DNA of 64,000 nt from Diphasiastrum complanatum (GCA_029204225.1 CM055111.1:7775512-7839511), one strand, 5' to 3'. Counted from the first letter of the stretch, positions 22,251 to 34,890 are shown. Program-made: numbers and translations. Notes: generated from the sequence alone by a model not told the origin.

Positions 22251-25200
22251 ATAGCCCGATCTCAAAGGTTGATAGGCGAGATGGTCTGAATACCAAAATA
22301 TCCATTATTTGTTGATAGCTCTCCAAGAATCTGTCCACCTATAGTGCAACTAGACTCCAACTGGAACTAACCAAAAGCTACATCCTTCTTACCAAATAAT
22401 GATGGATGAAAACAACATGTGATGCCAACCTAGAGACTATTGTGCATATAACCATGCAACTCACCTGATTACTCACCAAAGTATCAACTATCACTCCCTG
22501 AGCAACCATCTCCATCCCTACTAGCTCACAACCATGGGCATGCTACATCCACATCATCCCGTAATGCTCTCCATGCCCTCAAGATATGTATCACCTCCAG
22601 GTACACTCCATGCCACCTACCTCCAAGTAGGCATGACCCGTCCCTAGGTCATCACATGATGCACCAGCTGAAGAACATCGTCCATATATCAAACGACATA
22701 TCATACATGAGAAACTGTAGCATCTCCCTAAGTGCCACCCCAATGGACTCGTCATCCACATACTATGCCCACCTGATGTCTCCGATCCTGGTCACCATCC
22801 TGCTAGACAAGCCAAACTCCAAAGCATCACCTGCTCCACCTGGCTCCTAGCATCTGCTCGCTCTCCCTGGCTATGTGCCACCCGACACCATGCCATGCAA
22901 GCATGTCCCTGAGTCACCGCTCACGGGATCCCGAGACTATTGTCTCCCTGATCGTACTTAGATATATGGTTCTGAGTGACTCCCTCTAGGCTTATCCCTG
23001 ATCACCACCTGAGAATCTGCACCATGGAAATTCCAACACCCATGATAAGCCTAGACTCTTGCAAATATAGCCAACTTCATGAAATCTATAGATAGCTTAT
23101 CCATGCTTGTGATGGTAGATGTCTCCCCATCGATGCCAATGTCCAAAACTGGCAGTAATGACATTTGGTACTCCCAAATGAGCACACCATAAAGTCCTCA
23201 CCATCAGTGTCCCCTACAGTAGATCGCTAGCAAAACACCCATCATAGTATTTGCCCTCCGATCACACCCTGTGCGATCTCCGTCAGCTCTCCAATCTAGA
23301 GCTGGCTCTCAAAGCTTCACGCTTTGACCATTTGCATTTGCAGTGTTCTGATTCCATCATGAATCCCACATGTAAGTCCTGTCCATGCCAAAGACTCAAG
23401 TCCAATATGAAATGGCTGCCCCCTGATGATCATCCCATGTCATCCTATAGTGTTATCCCTACCATGTATCCCAGTGCCATCCCTGATCACAAAGATCTGA
23501 GCATCTACCCTATAGTGCCCACCTGTATTCCTCCAAGCTAGTTCTGAGCTGCTCCTGTGAATGGTTCCAAACCACTCCCTGAGAATACACTGAGATGTGA
23601 ATTCCAAAGCCACCATCAAGTCCCTCACATAACTGTGAATGCCAATATCCCTCCAAGTGACCCTGTGAGATCTTTCATGGCCCAAACCAAATGATCTGCA
23701 CCTTGTAATCACTGAAATCTGCATCCCTAATGCAATACTGATGGCAAATTGACTTGACTTACCCAGAATAGGCAGTTGAAGTGTATCTCCTCGATGACAA
23801 ACCTGATACACTACTCACAGCTACAATGACTTGATCAAAATTGACTTACCGCCTGCAAAACTGCAAAATCATCACACTCACCACTCATCAAGAGCATCCA
23901 AAGTGTGATTATTGACTCATTTTTCATCCTCCATGTGTCCCACACATAGCTCGTCCAATGCAAGTCTGCTATCTTTCCCAATGGCTTCCAACTGGCACCA
24001 CCTTGCACTTCCATCACCTATGACCGCCAATATGTGTGTACCTCCAAGCTAGCCCATATTGCCCTCCACACGAGAAATTTCCAAGCTACAGATGCGTGTG
24101 TCAATGCAGCTATCACCTGGCTCGACAATGCCACTGTCGATCATACCTGTGAGAGCGTTCCCCCAAAACGCCACTTGATGTTGGTTGGTTTGAACCCCAA
24201 GAGTTGAACCTGATCACAAGAATTTCTCACCTGTAACCGGCATACCATGCCTGCCTCTCACTTGTGATTGCTTGCCCTCTCAAAATTGTCACCAATGATG
24301 AGTAATCACATCGCCAAACTGCACTTCCGTCACCAATACTAGCTTTCTCCACACAATCCCCCTACCATTCGCCCCCATACTGCATTTACCGCCTCCAAAC
24401 GCCTTGTTACCCTATCAAGAGTAAGTAATAATGATTCAAAAGTGATAATGCCTCATTGTATTGCCCTGTAGCAGGTTTCACCAGCCAAATTTTTTCCCAA
24501 ATTTGGCCCTACGATACCCAAATAGCGAATGTAGCCCATCACTAGGTCACCCGCACTCTGCTCGATAGAATGGTGATGAAAACACCTCAAAATGTCTTTC
24601 TCCCTGTCTGTGATGTCGCTCTGTCCACTGGCTCTGAGCAACTAGTTTCAAGAGTCATTTTGGCTCACGGATGGCCAAAATAGGTTCATTCTAGCCAAAG
24701 TTATCCCTTTCCAAAGGGTGACTTGCAAATTTGAACTATTTCTTCAAAAAGAAGATTTTTAATGCACTAAGGTCCAACTTGGACTGCGGGTCCCTTCATG
24801 CACTTCAACATGAAAATTTTTAATAAAGAATTTTCACCTTTGGCCTTCAACTCTTCATGGGCCCTCTTCCTTTCAATCTAATGGTAAGCCCCCATCTGAC
24901 GGCCGATATAGCTCCTTGAGCTTCCAATCACAGCCGTTTATTATCTATCTTCATGATGGAATGGATGTATGCCTCCTCGCGCACCAAACTAAATTCCTTG
25001 GAGTAGCAAGACACTCAAACGCACTAATGCATCATCACCCTCAACATGCGTTGCCTCATTGCTTCATGGCTGACAATGGTCTCTTAGCCACTCCTTGGCA
25101 ACACCACGGCGCCCTACTATGGCTTCTTATAGATCCAAAAACAACTTCCTATTGAGAAAGATCCACACTTTTTGATCTGTAAACCCTGGTTGAGCAAGCT

Positions 25201-25776
25201 TTTATAGCTTCTGAGAAATGGGAATTGCTCCTTCTGTGCTTCTTGGCTGACCACATCCTCTTAGGATTAGTTTGGCCTTAGTAAAACCTTCCTAGGTAGC
25301 AATTTATAGTGCCCAATTCCATCAACCGTAGAGAAAGATTTGTAGTTTTTCGATTATTCCGAAAACTAGACCAGCGTAGCTAGTTCCCCGAACTCCTTAT
25401 TTCCCTTCACAGTAAATGGATTTCAAAATTCTCTTAGCCCTGAGTTTCCACTACCCTGCTCTACCTTTCAATTTGCTTCACTCAGTAATTGACGGATTAC
25501 CGAAGAAGTTCTGGCCAATTTTTCGTCAAAGCCATTTTTCGAAGCAACTCACCGTTTTAAGCAAATTTTCAGAATTCTTCCGAGAATTCTCTTATGACGA
25601 TCGTCTTGATCTTCCCCGAAGCTCCGATCGAAGGAACTTTGTTGTCTCATGCCATCCGGACTGTCGATACCCCGTATGGAGTCCTCTCTTTCTGAGATGC
25701 TTTGAGTGCTATTTCTCCTAGTGAAAGACGCTATCCCATAGCTCCACTAGATCATGCATGCCTGCATCACTCTGTA
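22251..25776. other. Protein-free interval, possible internal region of a large retrotransposon derivative
   Basis: For 3.5 kb no conserved protein block is found on either strand. Short frames at 23440-23811 and 24453-24641 (minus) show no family motif. The DNA is richer in C and in CCA/CCT runs than its neighbours. On the minus strand it lies directly downstream of a primer-binding site and an LTR (25777-26219), so by position it would be the interior of a minus-strand LTR element lacking gag and pol. That reading is inference, because no matching second LTR is found near 22.3 kb. Confidence 0.35.
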
Positions 25777-25789
25777 GCTCTGATATCAA
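25777..25789 (-). other. Primer-binding site, initiator-Met tRNA type
   Basis: The minus strand reads TTGATATCAGAGC, one base off the common plant TGGTATCAGAGC primer site complementary to the 3' end of initiator-Met tRNA. It lies about 11 bases inside a TGTTAG/CTAACA LTR edge at 25800. It would prime minus-strand cDNA synthesis for an element extending leftward. Confidence 0.65.
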
Positions 25790-25799
25790 GTTGAAATTC

Positions 25800-26219
25800 T
25801 GTTAGGATCTAGTGCAGTATGCAGATCACATCACACAATCACCATAGCCACTCCTCACAAGCTCTCAAAGATGGCACAACAAAAGTTAAGTCTATTATAA
25901 AGAAACACTGTACATATAGCAAAGCCCCAAACTGCATGGGCTCAACAGGTGCCACTAAATTGGCCTACCACCTGCCAAACTAGAGTTAGGCCCAATATGA
26001 CCACATACACTAACAAACCCAGGACATGCCCTTGAGTATAGCATAATGAACTCAAAATCACTGTACAAGCTAATTTCTTCCTACGTGTGGCTACCCGGCT
26101 AACCCAAGTAGTCGTCTACGGGATTAGTGCCCGATCAATATATCCTAACGGGTCATATCCCGATCACAACCATATACAGTAAACCAAATAAACTGTACAA
26201 TAATTACATCATCACATTT
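25800..26219 (-). mobile_element. LTR of a minus-strand retrotransposon
   Basis: The edge TGTTAGGATC at 25800 is followed by about 420 bp of noncoding DNA and ends somewhere before the Gypsy RT fragment that starts at 26225. The far edge (near CATCACATTTAG, about 26210-26219) is set by that neighbour rather than by a matched terminus. It truncates the Gypsy element to its right, so it arrived later or marks a recombination point. Confidence 0.5.
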
Positions 26220-26224
26220 AGAGC

Positions 26225-27817
26225 TTATACTAATGAATCAGATCGCAGGCTGATTTCTAACTCTTTCTTACTAACAAGGAGAACATGGGCACCAAAAGGG
26301 CTGTGACTAGGAACAATGAGACCCTGATCTAACAAGGCAGTAATATGGAGCTCAAGCTCATCACGCTCAAATCGAGACATACGATAAGGGGGACGAGAAG
26401 GAGGACTAGAACCAGGACACAAGTCAATATGATGGTTCACATCACGTTATGGTGGTAGCATCGTAGGTTCTGAAAAGACAGAAACATACTGATGTAATAA
26501 TTCAGAGATCACCTGAGGAATAACTGTTGGAGTACATACTGGAGGAACTGGTACTGCCCGCTGAACAATAAGCCTTTGACAAACTGCGAATAAACTGCTT
26601 CCCAGTAACACACTGAAAGTCTCCCTAAGAATCAATGCCAACAAGTGAGTGTGTAACTGCATCATGTACAAATGTCAATGTCTGTTGTGTCAAGTCCAGT
26701 GTAACGGCTCCAAGAGATGCAAACCAATCAACACCAAGGATAAGATCATAACGCTCCATAGGAATAATGTAAAGATCTGCCTATCCAAAAAATCTCCAAT
26801 GCGGTATGGTAAACGCTGAAACATCTGAGAACTAGGAAAAGAATGGGAACTGGCAACCTCAACTATGAAAGGCTGTGAAGCAGGAACAGGTGAAGCACAG
26901 ATCCGACTAGTGATATAACTGTTAATAAAAGAATGAGTGCTGCTAGTATCAATTGAAGCAATATACTCATGACCTATAATACGTACACGTAACCGAATGG
27001 AACGAGGACCAGGATGCCCTGTCCAAGTAGCATAGCCAAGCTAAGCATGGCAAGTAGCAGGAAGTAAATCAGGCCCAGCAATGTAACGAAAATTAAGCTC
27101 AATGGGCTGTAGATCTGTGAAAAGATAAGAAAGATCCATAAACTGATCTGTATAAGAAGCAAGATCACTGGTATGAGTGAGACTACTGAATGTATCACGT
27201 TGGGATCAATCATAGCATGACGGAGTTCACGGTGAAAAGTATGCCACAAATGGAGCCCTTTTTGATCAGGATCAGCTCTATAAACTCGCCACCACGAGGC
27301 AACACATCCATCTAAATGTAAAGCAGCCAATTGGATCTTCTGAGGATCAATCTTAGGGTAGATCTAAAAATATGTGTCAAGCTTAGCAAACCAATTCTCT
27401 AATAAGTTCCCGTCAGAGAAACTAGAATAGGTAGCAAGCTGGACCCTATCACAAACTTCTCGAGTAAAGTGTGGCTCAGGAAGTGGGGACCAAGAGGTGG
27501 ATTAGGTGGAATGAACGGTCCACCACTAGGCTGACTAGCAGAGGAAGATGGAAATCCAAGTGGAGGGGTGTCCCAAATGAAAGAAAAATAGGAGCTTTAC
27601 TAGGACCATGAGGCTGTAAAGAATCAATCTGTGACTGCATAGTAGCAAAGCTGGTCATAATGGTATTGAAGCAAAAAACGAGGCCAGGGGTCTCATCCAT
27701 GCGACGAAACTGATTGGATAAGGTTTCTTGAGTAGTCTCACTCGGGGTAGGTGAATGTGCCATAATGATAGTGGAAGGAATACACAAAAACTTGAGAGAG
27801 CAGACTCTTGTCATCAC
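26225..27817 (-). pseudogene. Ty3/gypsy gag-protease-RT fragment
   Basis: Read leftward from 27817: a gag start in the context MAHSPTPSETTQETLSNQFR, the gag block AALHLDGCVASWWRVYRADP (about 27270-27330), a retropepsin-like start YIASIDTSSTHSFINSYI near 26950, where the usual Gly of D-S/T-G is Ser, and the RT N-terminus RPPYRMSRFERDELELHI with LDQGLIVPSHSPFGAHVLLV (26260-26400). The rest of RT and all of RNase H and integrase are missing, cut by the LTR at 25800-26219. Several frameshifts and stops separate the parts. Its primer site and LTR are at 28447 and 28462. Confidence 0.85.
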
Positions 27818-27913
27818 CCCAAATTAGTCTATTAAAACCACTATTATCACAACTAAGAAAGGACAACAATCAGCAAATGAAAATAGTGAAAACGAAGGCT
27901 GTAAAAAAATGCG

Positions 27914-28200
27914 CTGGATAGCCAAGAGGCAAGTGACAAATTGGAATATCAAACCGAGTCGAAATTTCATAAAATTTGGTTGAGGATGGGTGATGAACAA
28001 CCTGCAAACAAGTTGTGAAAAATGGCTGCAAATAGAGACAAAAACGGATGAAAGTGACAAGTATGAAGTAGCTGGACAGCCTGCAAACAAAAGTAAGAGA
28101 GAGCTGAAAATGGAAAGAGGAACGGACGAAAGAGATGAGGGAATTGGGCGCTGGAGAGCCTACAAACAAGCTGGAAATGGGTGATGGAGAGTTGGAACTT
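27914..28200 (-). repeat. 79-bp tandem repeat in Gypsy leader
   Basis: CCTGCAAACAA or CCTACAAACAA starts at 28001, 28080 and 28159, each preceded by a GGA(C/G)AG-type context, and a more degenerate unit (GGATAGCCAAGAGGCAAGTG) lies near 27915. The array sits between the primer site and gag, i.e. in the 5' untranslated leader. The minus-strand frames across it are open in two phases and encode repeated Phe/Ser-rich peptides of no known family. Confidence 0.7.
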
Positions 28201-28446
28201 GGGTGCCAGAAATAATTTGCCCAGATTTTTTTTTTCTGGCCACCAAATTTAGCGGAAGTACTTCCGCTAACTATCAGCTAAAGCTCCGCCAAGGAAAATG
28301 CTCTGATGGGAACTAGTCCTCCTCCAAACTGTGCTGAATGTTGCTGAAGCAAAGAGACAAAAGCCCTCAGCAAAAAGAGAAAAATCAACAAGGAAAATGG
28401 GCCCCCAATCAGAAAATCAGATCTGAAATTCAGCAATCAGGAAAGT

Positions 28447-28458
28447 GCTCTGATACCA
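28447..28458 (-). other. Primer-binding site of the minus-strand Gypsy element
   Basis: The minus strand reads TGGTATCAGAGC, the canonical primer site complementary to initiator-Met tRNA, three bases from an LTR edge at 28462. Its position upstream of the gag at 27817 confirms the direction of the element. Confidence 0.85.
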
Positions 28459-28461
28459 AGT

Positions 28462-28990
28462 TGCGAATAGAGCCACATCTAGAGCTAAGCTATGAAAGCA
28501 TCACATAAACAAGACTTAAGTTATGAAAGCAGCACATAAGCAAGACTTAACCCTAGAAAGCAGGAAAGGAGGCTAAAGAGAGAGATCAATATCATCAGTT
28601 GAATGGCAAATGACACAGTTTCCCTACTTATAGCCAAGAGAAAGCCTTAAAAGGAAGCTTCTGGTGGCTAGGGCCCAACTGGGAGGGAAAATTATGCGCC
28701 CTCCAAGAAGGCCCCCACTCTCCAATAATATGTCCAAATGCCTAATAATGAATAATAAGGCCAAGGCCAACCATATAGTCTAAGTGTCACTAATGAATAA
28801 AAAAGGGCCCAAGGCCTGCTTATGCATAAAGTAAAGTAAATGTAAATGGATGCGGTGAATGTAATGAGCTGAGTCCATGACTATGTCACCAATTTCTAAG
28901 AGTATAAACATTAACAAGGAATTATGTATAGAATAAGTTTCATAAGGACATAAACAATGAGATCCTAAAAGCCATAACACAATAGGTTGA
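28462..28990 (-). mobile_element. 5' LTR region of the minus-strand Gypsy element
   Basis: The inner edge is clear: TGCGAATAGAGCC at 28462, abutting the primer site, so the minus-strand LTR ends in ...CGCA. The outer edge is uncertain. I see no repeat of this LTR elsewhere in the window and place the end only by loss of visible LTR-like composition. Confidence 0.5.
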
Positions 28991-29524
28991 GGAAGAATAG
29001 CGCCAATACCTACAATGGTAGTGTTGTCTCAACAAAAAGTTTATGATCAAAATTAGGTCTAGCTATAATAGGAGCCCATAAATAGAAAATTTTTTACTGA
29101 AAAATAATATGCTTTCGTTATAACACATCTAAATGATGAGCAACAATAACAAAGTAAAAAACACACTTATGTACATGCATAGCAAGATCGAGAAAAATAT
29201 GAACCTCATGAACATCACATGCCTAAGGCCAACTCTATATGGCTACAACTTTGGAGAGATCCACACGAGCAAATCCATTAGAAACCAAAATTTCAAGAAA
29301 TTTTCGTTTATGTCACAACTTAGCCTCCCTTGAGCATCACCATCAGGTCTATACTCTTGTCAACCACCAATTCCATTATGGAGTCCTTTGTATCCCTCAT
29401 TCTTTATATAGCGGTTTGCAAAACCTCTTTAATGCACATTTTTCCCAAATAAGGAGTCTTTACGATATTAAAAAATATCTGTGTGCCGAGCTTAAAGCAA
29501 ATCTCATAAGATCAATATTTGAAG
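28991..29524. other. Unassigned interval
   Basis: AT-rich, no recognised protein or RNA. Short overlapping frames at 29133-29333 and 29239-29595 have no family features. It leads into a Copia integrase fragment. Confidence 0.4.
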
Positions 29525-29790
29525 TTAAATCTGGGATATTTTGCTACTATCCAGGAAATGTCAAATCTAAAAATAGTTCAAGATCTACACTGTAATAGTA
29601 ATTCAATTTCTTGGGTTTCTGAAAGCTGCGTTTTAGGCAAGCATTCTAGACCTTCATTCCATTCTCATTCTTCAAAAGATTTACTAGACCTTATTCACAA
29701 TGATATTTGTGGACCTATGCAAACTTCTTCCACTGGAGGAGTCAAGTATCTACTAGCTTTTATTGATGATTTTTCTAGAAGTGATCTTAC
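29525..29790 (+). pseudogene. Ty1/copia GAG-pre-integrase and integrase N-terminal fragment
   Basis: The reading MSNLKIVQDLHCNSNSISWV is followed by SESCVLGKHSRPSFHSHSS (the C-terminal half of the HHCC zinc-binding unit, with the first Cys replaced by Ser), then LLDLIHNDICGPMQTSSTGG and YLLAFIDDFSR, which carries the first Asp of the integrase core. Homology stops at about 29785. The next integrase block in order appears at 31500 on the same strand, so the domain is split. Confidence 0.85.
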
Positions 29791-31499
29791 AAAATTGCAA
29801 GATAACTGTAGTAGAAGAAATTTCTGATGCAAATTGATGGAAATGCATCAAGAGTCACCCTATTTTTTTTGGCCCCCATTAAAAACTGATTTTGCGAGAT
29901 TTCCAAAGTAGGCACACCAAAGTAGGCACCAAATATCCACATTATTCATTTCTCTTCAAGTACACGACAAGTTACAAACATAAACACATAAGAGCATTGC
30001 TCCTAAGTCTCCTCATAGCAACCTGCTGTATAGACTATGATGAGGATCTCCAATCTCTAGGCTCACTTATACATAATCCTCAAGCACCCACTTAACCCTG
30101 ACCCTTTCCTAACGTTGACACATGGCAAGCCCCTTGCACACTTGACGTTGGAGAATATGAAGCTTTATGTAAATCAATGAAGTCATGCCATTGATCTAAA
30201 ATAAGTGGTTCTATAATGCTAGTCTTGCTATAAGTTCTTATCTAGCCTCTTGAAGAGTTTGCATTGCTTTGCAAAATTGTCTAGTTAGCTGTATGTGTGT
30301 AGACTCTTTTTTGGAGGAAGTTTGTGTTGAAATTTGAATTATTGCTTGTCATTGGCATTTTTAAGTGTATATTAAAGGCAACTCTTTCAGGCGTAGGTTA
30401 AAAGGAACATGCTTTGGAGAGAGGATGTATCATTTAATGATAAATTGGCCGATTCTTACTAAGGAATGCCACGTTAACCATTTTTTTTTTTTTTTGAAAA
30501 CCTTAATATGTGACTGGAGGTAGATCATGTGGAGGTTCAACAGTTACTCTCTGAAAGATGTCACATGGGCCTTGTCATTGTCCCATGAGCAAAATTTGGG
30601 ACAAAGTCAACCTATCCATGAAACTAAAACACTCTAAATTAAACTAGGGTTTTGGAAGCCAAATTGTTGATCAGACCAAATTATAAGTGGGAGAAAAATA
30701 CCAATAAAGTAGAGAGAAAATTGCAACATTTCACATATAAATTGAAAACGCCTTTCAAATGAAAGAATTTACCACCTATACCAAAGGTGAGGTTGCCTCT
30801 CAAAATTCAAAGCAAAGTGAAGTTTGGTGTGTGGATGTTACCATTTTGAAGCTAATGAAGCAATCAACTATTGCATCCAAGACTTCACTTCACATACATG
30901 TTGGTGTGGAAAATGTTCTCATACCCCCAATGCAAGGCAAATTATGTGTGCGTAAAATGTAATCACAATGCAGTATGTTGAACTATAGTTTTGAGCTAAA
31001 TTGGGTTAAAGATTAGAGTTGCTCTCTGCTTTGCATGCAATAGGGAAACACTGAGGCTTTTCAGCCCTATGCTACTCATCTAATCTTCAAATGGAGCAAC
31101 CCTTGATGATGTAGTGGGAAAGTCTATTTAGTGGCATTTGCGCTAAGCTCAACAACCATTGCTATAATAGATGTCTATTCAAGCTTGTCAGGTTAATGTC
31201 ATTCATAAGCCCTTCCTAATCTATATGCGGTTAAAAATTGTTGTTTTATTTACATCACTTTCATGAATAGGGTAAGTTAACATATGGAGATTGCTGCTCC
31301 ACATGCTCATCGACGTTTGCAATTAGTTCATTGACCATGCAAATATGGCTCAGCCTAACAACCAAGCCATAATTTAAAAACCATTTTACTAGGTGCAAAG
31401 TTCACTTAATAGACCTTTTCCAGTTGAAGGATGGTGAGAAACATTTTTTTTGTCCTTGAATTTTTTTTTCACATGGCACATTGTCCCACTTGTATGAGT
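29791..31499. other. About 1.7 kb of DNA interrupting a Copia integrase
   Basis: No recognised coding sequence. A short frame at 30759-30962 has no family motif, and a T-rich run lies at about 30480-30496. The flanking integrase pieces are consecutive in Copia proteins with only a few residues missing between them, so this block is best explained as an insertion. Terminal repeats and a target-site duplication are not evident. Confidence 0.45.
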
Positions 31500-31760
31500 C
31501 ATACTTTTCCTTTAATGCATTCAATTATTTTGTTGCTTTCAAACATCTAGTAGAGAAGCAAACTAGGAAGATGATAAGAGTATTAAGAGTTGACATAGGT
31601 GGAGAATTCAATGCCATTGAGTTCAATTCATTTTTTCAAAAGAAAGAAATTTGGTAACAGCTTATAGCTTTTGATGCAGCACAATGAAATGCTATAGCCA
31701 AAAGAGTGAACGAACCATACTCTACTTGAGTGTGCAAAAAGCATAATAAAAGGACATATA
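31500..31760 (+). pseudogene. Ty1/copia integrase core fragment
   Basis: The reading FNYFVAFKHLVEKQTRKMIR continues with VLRVDIGGEFNAIEFNSFF (the second Asp and the GGEF block of the DDE core; the usual S/T-D-N-G-G-E-F has Ile for Asn), then after a stop KRVNEPYST and similar. It is degenerate, with stops in the region expected to hold the PQQNG block. It continues the piece at 29525-29790. Confidence 0.75.
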
Positions 31761-33610
31761 TGATTTAATTGTGTACGATACAAAAATTTTACTTTGTTGA
31801 AAGCTTGCATTGTCACATGAAATGTATGTATCAACAACTTATGTAATTTTAGGCTGACATTGCTTCCCGTAGGTTGGTGCATTGTTGATTTATAAGAATC
31901 CATGCTCATGTTGACTGCCATGACTTTGAAACTCTATAACTTTAATTGATTAGCAAGATAGTTGTGTTTTTCAGTAGCAACGTGCACAATGCACTAATTT
32001 TCATTGTATAGTATCTTGCACAGGTTGTTGGATCGTGCTTGATCAAGTTGACACTTTTATAGCTCTTCCTACATTCCTTGATGCAAAGATGGAATAAAAG
32101 TATATCTTGAGAATATTTCAAGGTTGTCTAATTTCATGAAATGCAAACTCAATTGGTAAAGAAAGTTGTTGAATCTATTCACACCTCTTTTGAAAATTCA
32201 ACTTAAATCCTCAGAAATAGTTTATTTGATAAATATTTTTAGCTCGATTCTCCTTTAGGACCCGATATCTCTTACATTGATACTCCATATATGAATTATG
32301 TAGTACTGATTGGACATAAAATCGTGCACCGACAACAAATAGTATCTATTATTGGACCTTTACGAAAAAAAAAATTTGAACTCAACAGAGCTGCGTATTT
32401 TACCCATTCTAGATTTCAGTAGAGACAAACATATTTGCATTTTGATTCTCAATCAAATCCAAAATTTTCTACATCAGCATCCAAATCTGTTCTCGAGGGG
32501 TGGCTAGATAATTAAATTCAAAACCTTTGAGATAGCGGTCGGGAAAGAGTTGGACAGGTTACCCGCATTGGGAGAGCAACTGACATGGCATAAGACAGTT
32601 TTTGAAAACATGTCTGATTCTATTACGAGGTATGTTGCCAGCCCTCACCAATTGCGAGTCGATCCTTATTATTTGTCGATGCCAAGATGCAATAAATGAA
32701 AAGATTTGGGCGTGCCATTGGATCATATCAGCATCCACACCCCAAATTGGCCCATGATTCATCAAACCTTCAATTGACAGATTTCAATCGATTTTATTAG
32801 AGCTCTCCAATTTTATGGTGCTGAGTACCGCAACTCACCAGATCCAATTGTGAGACAATCGTCCATTCTTAAGAATGATTTGTCCAAGTTCCATTGCTAC
32901 GAGATGAGATGATTGCCTACCTCCATTGGCATTTAATCCAAATCTTCCAATGGCATCCGATAAAGTCCAAGACCAGTTGCCCATTGAAATGTTATACTAT
33001 TGTAACCAGTTGCCCATCGCAATGTTATACAATAACATATCGTGCAGATTCCGACGTGGGCATCCGACGTGTGTTTGAAAATTTTATAATTTGTCGCAAT
33101 CCGACACGTCGAAATACAACGTCCAAGTAAAAAATCTAAAAATCAGAGTCCAGCGATCATAAAATATGGGCGGCAACCATTTTTTAAAAGGCACATCAGA
33201 ATCCGACATGTCTGATTCTGATATTCAAACATAAATATGACCTGGCATAGTTTTTTCAGAAAAAAAAATACGTGTAATCTGACAGACATCGGAATCCGAC
33301 GTCCACGTAGAAATAAATGACTATGCTAAAGTTAATCCATAGGTTACTTTGACCCAAAAGGTCAAGATTTGTGTAACCATGGGTATTTAGTTATTTAGGC
33401 CATCTTAAGTTTGTCTTAAGTTCAGGTGGACCCAATTTTGGTCATGTACTGATTCTAAGTCCTTAGAGGTCTAAATTGGTTTAGGGGCCCTATCTTGACT
33501 TTTGGGGGTGCCCTATATTTAGTAAGTAGACAAAGTACATATTGGCTTATTGTGTCACATTTTTTAGTTTTGGCTAGGCATTGCTCTCCATTGCTTGTGT
33601 TGCTGTTTTT
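31761..33610. other. Unassigned interval with scattered CCGACGT-type repeats
   Basis: No gene seen. Between about 32880 and 33310 short motifs recur: CCATTGGCATTT or CCAATGGCATCC, CAGTTGCCCAT(T/C)G(A/C)AATGTTATAC twice near 32980 and 33005, and several ATCCGACGT/ATCCGACAT words. They look like remnants of an old tandem array. Confidence 0.4.

Positions 33611-33643
<33 letters not shown>
33611..33643. repeat. Short (TC)n microsatellite
   Basis: A 33-bp TC run with one TTTC interruption, about 110 bases upstream of a Gypsy gag fragment. Confidence 0.9.
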
Positions 33644-33739
33644 TAGAGGAGGGCACCCAGCCTCTTCTCTCTTGTCTCTTGTGGAGATTGATTGATAACT
33701 AGATCTTGGTGACTTGACTCTTTCTTTCCTATATCCTTC

Positions 33740-34890
33740 TTACCCATCTTGGATGACTTCAAATTCTATTGCCAGTATGCAACGATTCACATGGGGAACC
33801 GGCCCTTGGATGCATACTTGCAAGATTTTCATGAGGTATATTCTTGTTTTGCTACAAGAATAGATCCTGCTTTAGTCAAGTTGCATTTTATTTTGGGATT
33901 GCCCAAAGACTTTCAACTCGAAGTAAGGAGGAACCAGCCTCATACTCTCGAGGATGTTGTTTGCTATGCTAAGCTATATGATGATACTCGTGTAGTAGCT
34001 AAGCCTGAGCCTATTGGCCAACCCGAAGCAAAGGGTAAAAAGACATTCTTTTCAAAGAAAGGAAAAGAAAAAGTGAAGGGTTCTCCCTTGGAATCGAGTG
34101 GATCAAAGAAATGATCCTCGATGGACCAAGAAACCTTCACAAAGGCCAGGAGCCACAACTTATGCTTCAATTGCATGGAACCGGGTCATGTTGCAAAGGA
34201 GTGCCTGAAGAAAAGGAAAAATGTTAAAGGGGCTTCCTTTAAGGGGCCAGGTAACTCAACCATTTCAAGCATTGACCTAACCTTTGCTAATAATTCTAGT
34301 TGTGAGCATTGTTGTTTTAATATGGCAGTTTTTGGTCCCCACGACCTAATTCGGATGAATGGGACCATTGGAGGCTAAGCCGTAACAGTATTATTTGACA
34401 ATGGTTCAACAAATATTTTTTATTGATTCTAATAGAAATTAAAGGTGGAAACAAAGCAAAGTGACCATCGCTATGTGGTAAGCTGGCCACGGGAGCAAAG
34501 AGCCAAGTTTGCGCCCGAATAGTCCCACGTCTTCTTGTACAAATTCAAGGATATAAGGGTAAATTAGATTTGCATGTAATGAATTTGGATAAAGTAGACA
34601 TCATACTTGGGTAAGGCATGGTTCTATGAGAGGAAGGAGTCGTTAAAGAAAAACTATGTAACCCACAGTTTGTCGTTTTACATAACGGCCCTCTCATTGA
34701 ATTGAATGGAAATGTGGATATTTCTTCTCCTTATATGTTTTCTTCTTTGGAAACTGTAAAATGTATGGATGTTGTTGATTATTATTCTTATTTATGTTGG
34801 TTGAAGGATTTCACTTACCATGAGGATGATAAATTGCAAGACCTAGCTATGGAGTATCTTAACTTCAATACTAGATCAACTATGAAAGCT
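33740..34890 (+). pseudogene. Ty3/gypsy gag and protease fragment
   Basis: The gag capsid tail reads RPLDAYLQDFHEVYSCFATR and LHFILGLPKDFQLEVRRNQP. It is followed by a Lys-rich linker, a stop, then a CCHC zinc knuckle CFNCMEPGHVAKEC (34160-34200), which packages element RNA. A retropepsin start VLFDNGSTNIF lies near 34395 (Asn in place of the usual Ser/Thr of D-S/T-G), then a DHRYVVSW block and LHVMNLDKVDIILG. The last block is close to its counterpart in the Gypsy element at 43-44 kb, so the families are related. RT is absent. The 34702-34893 frame is the decayed spacer after the protease. Confidence 0.85.

Noticed and set aside
23251-23811. Overlapping frames in the C-rich interval as genes
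   Set aside because: Both strands are open by virtue of composition. Peptides are Pro/Ser/His-rich without family features.
27824-28169. Phe/Ser-rich membrane-like protein on the minus strand
   Set aside because: It is the translation of the 79-bp leader repeats and is open in two phases. It lies between primer site and gag, where noncoding leader is expected.
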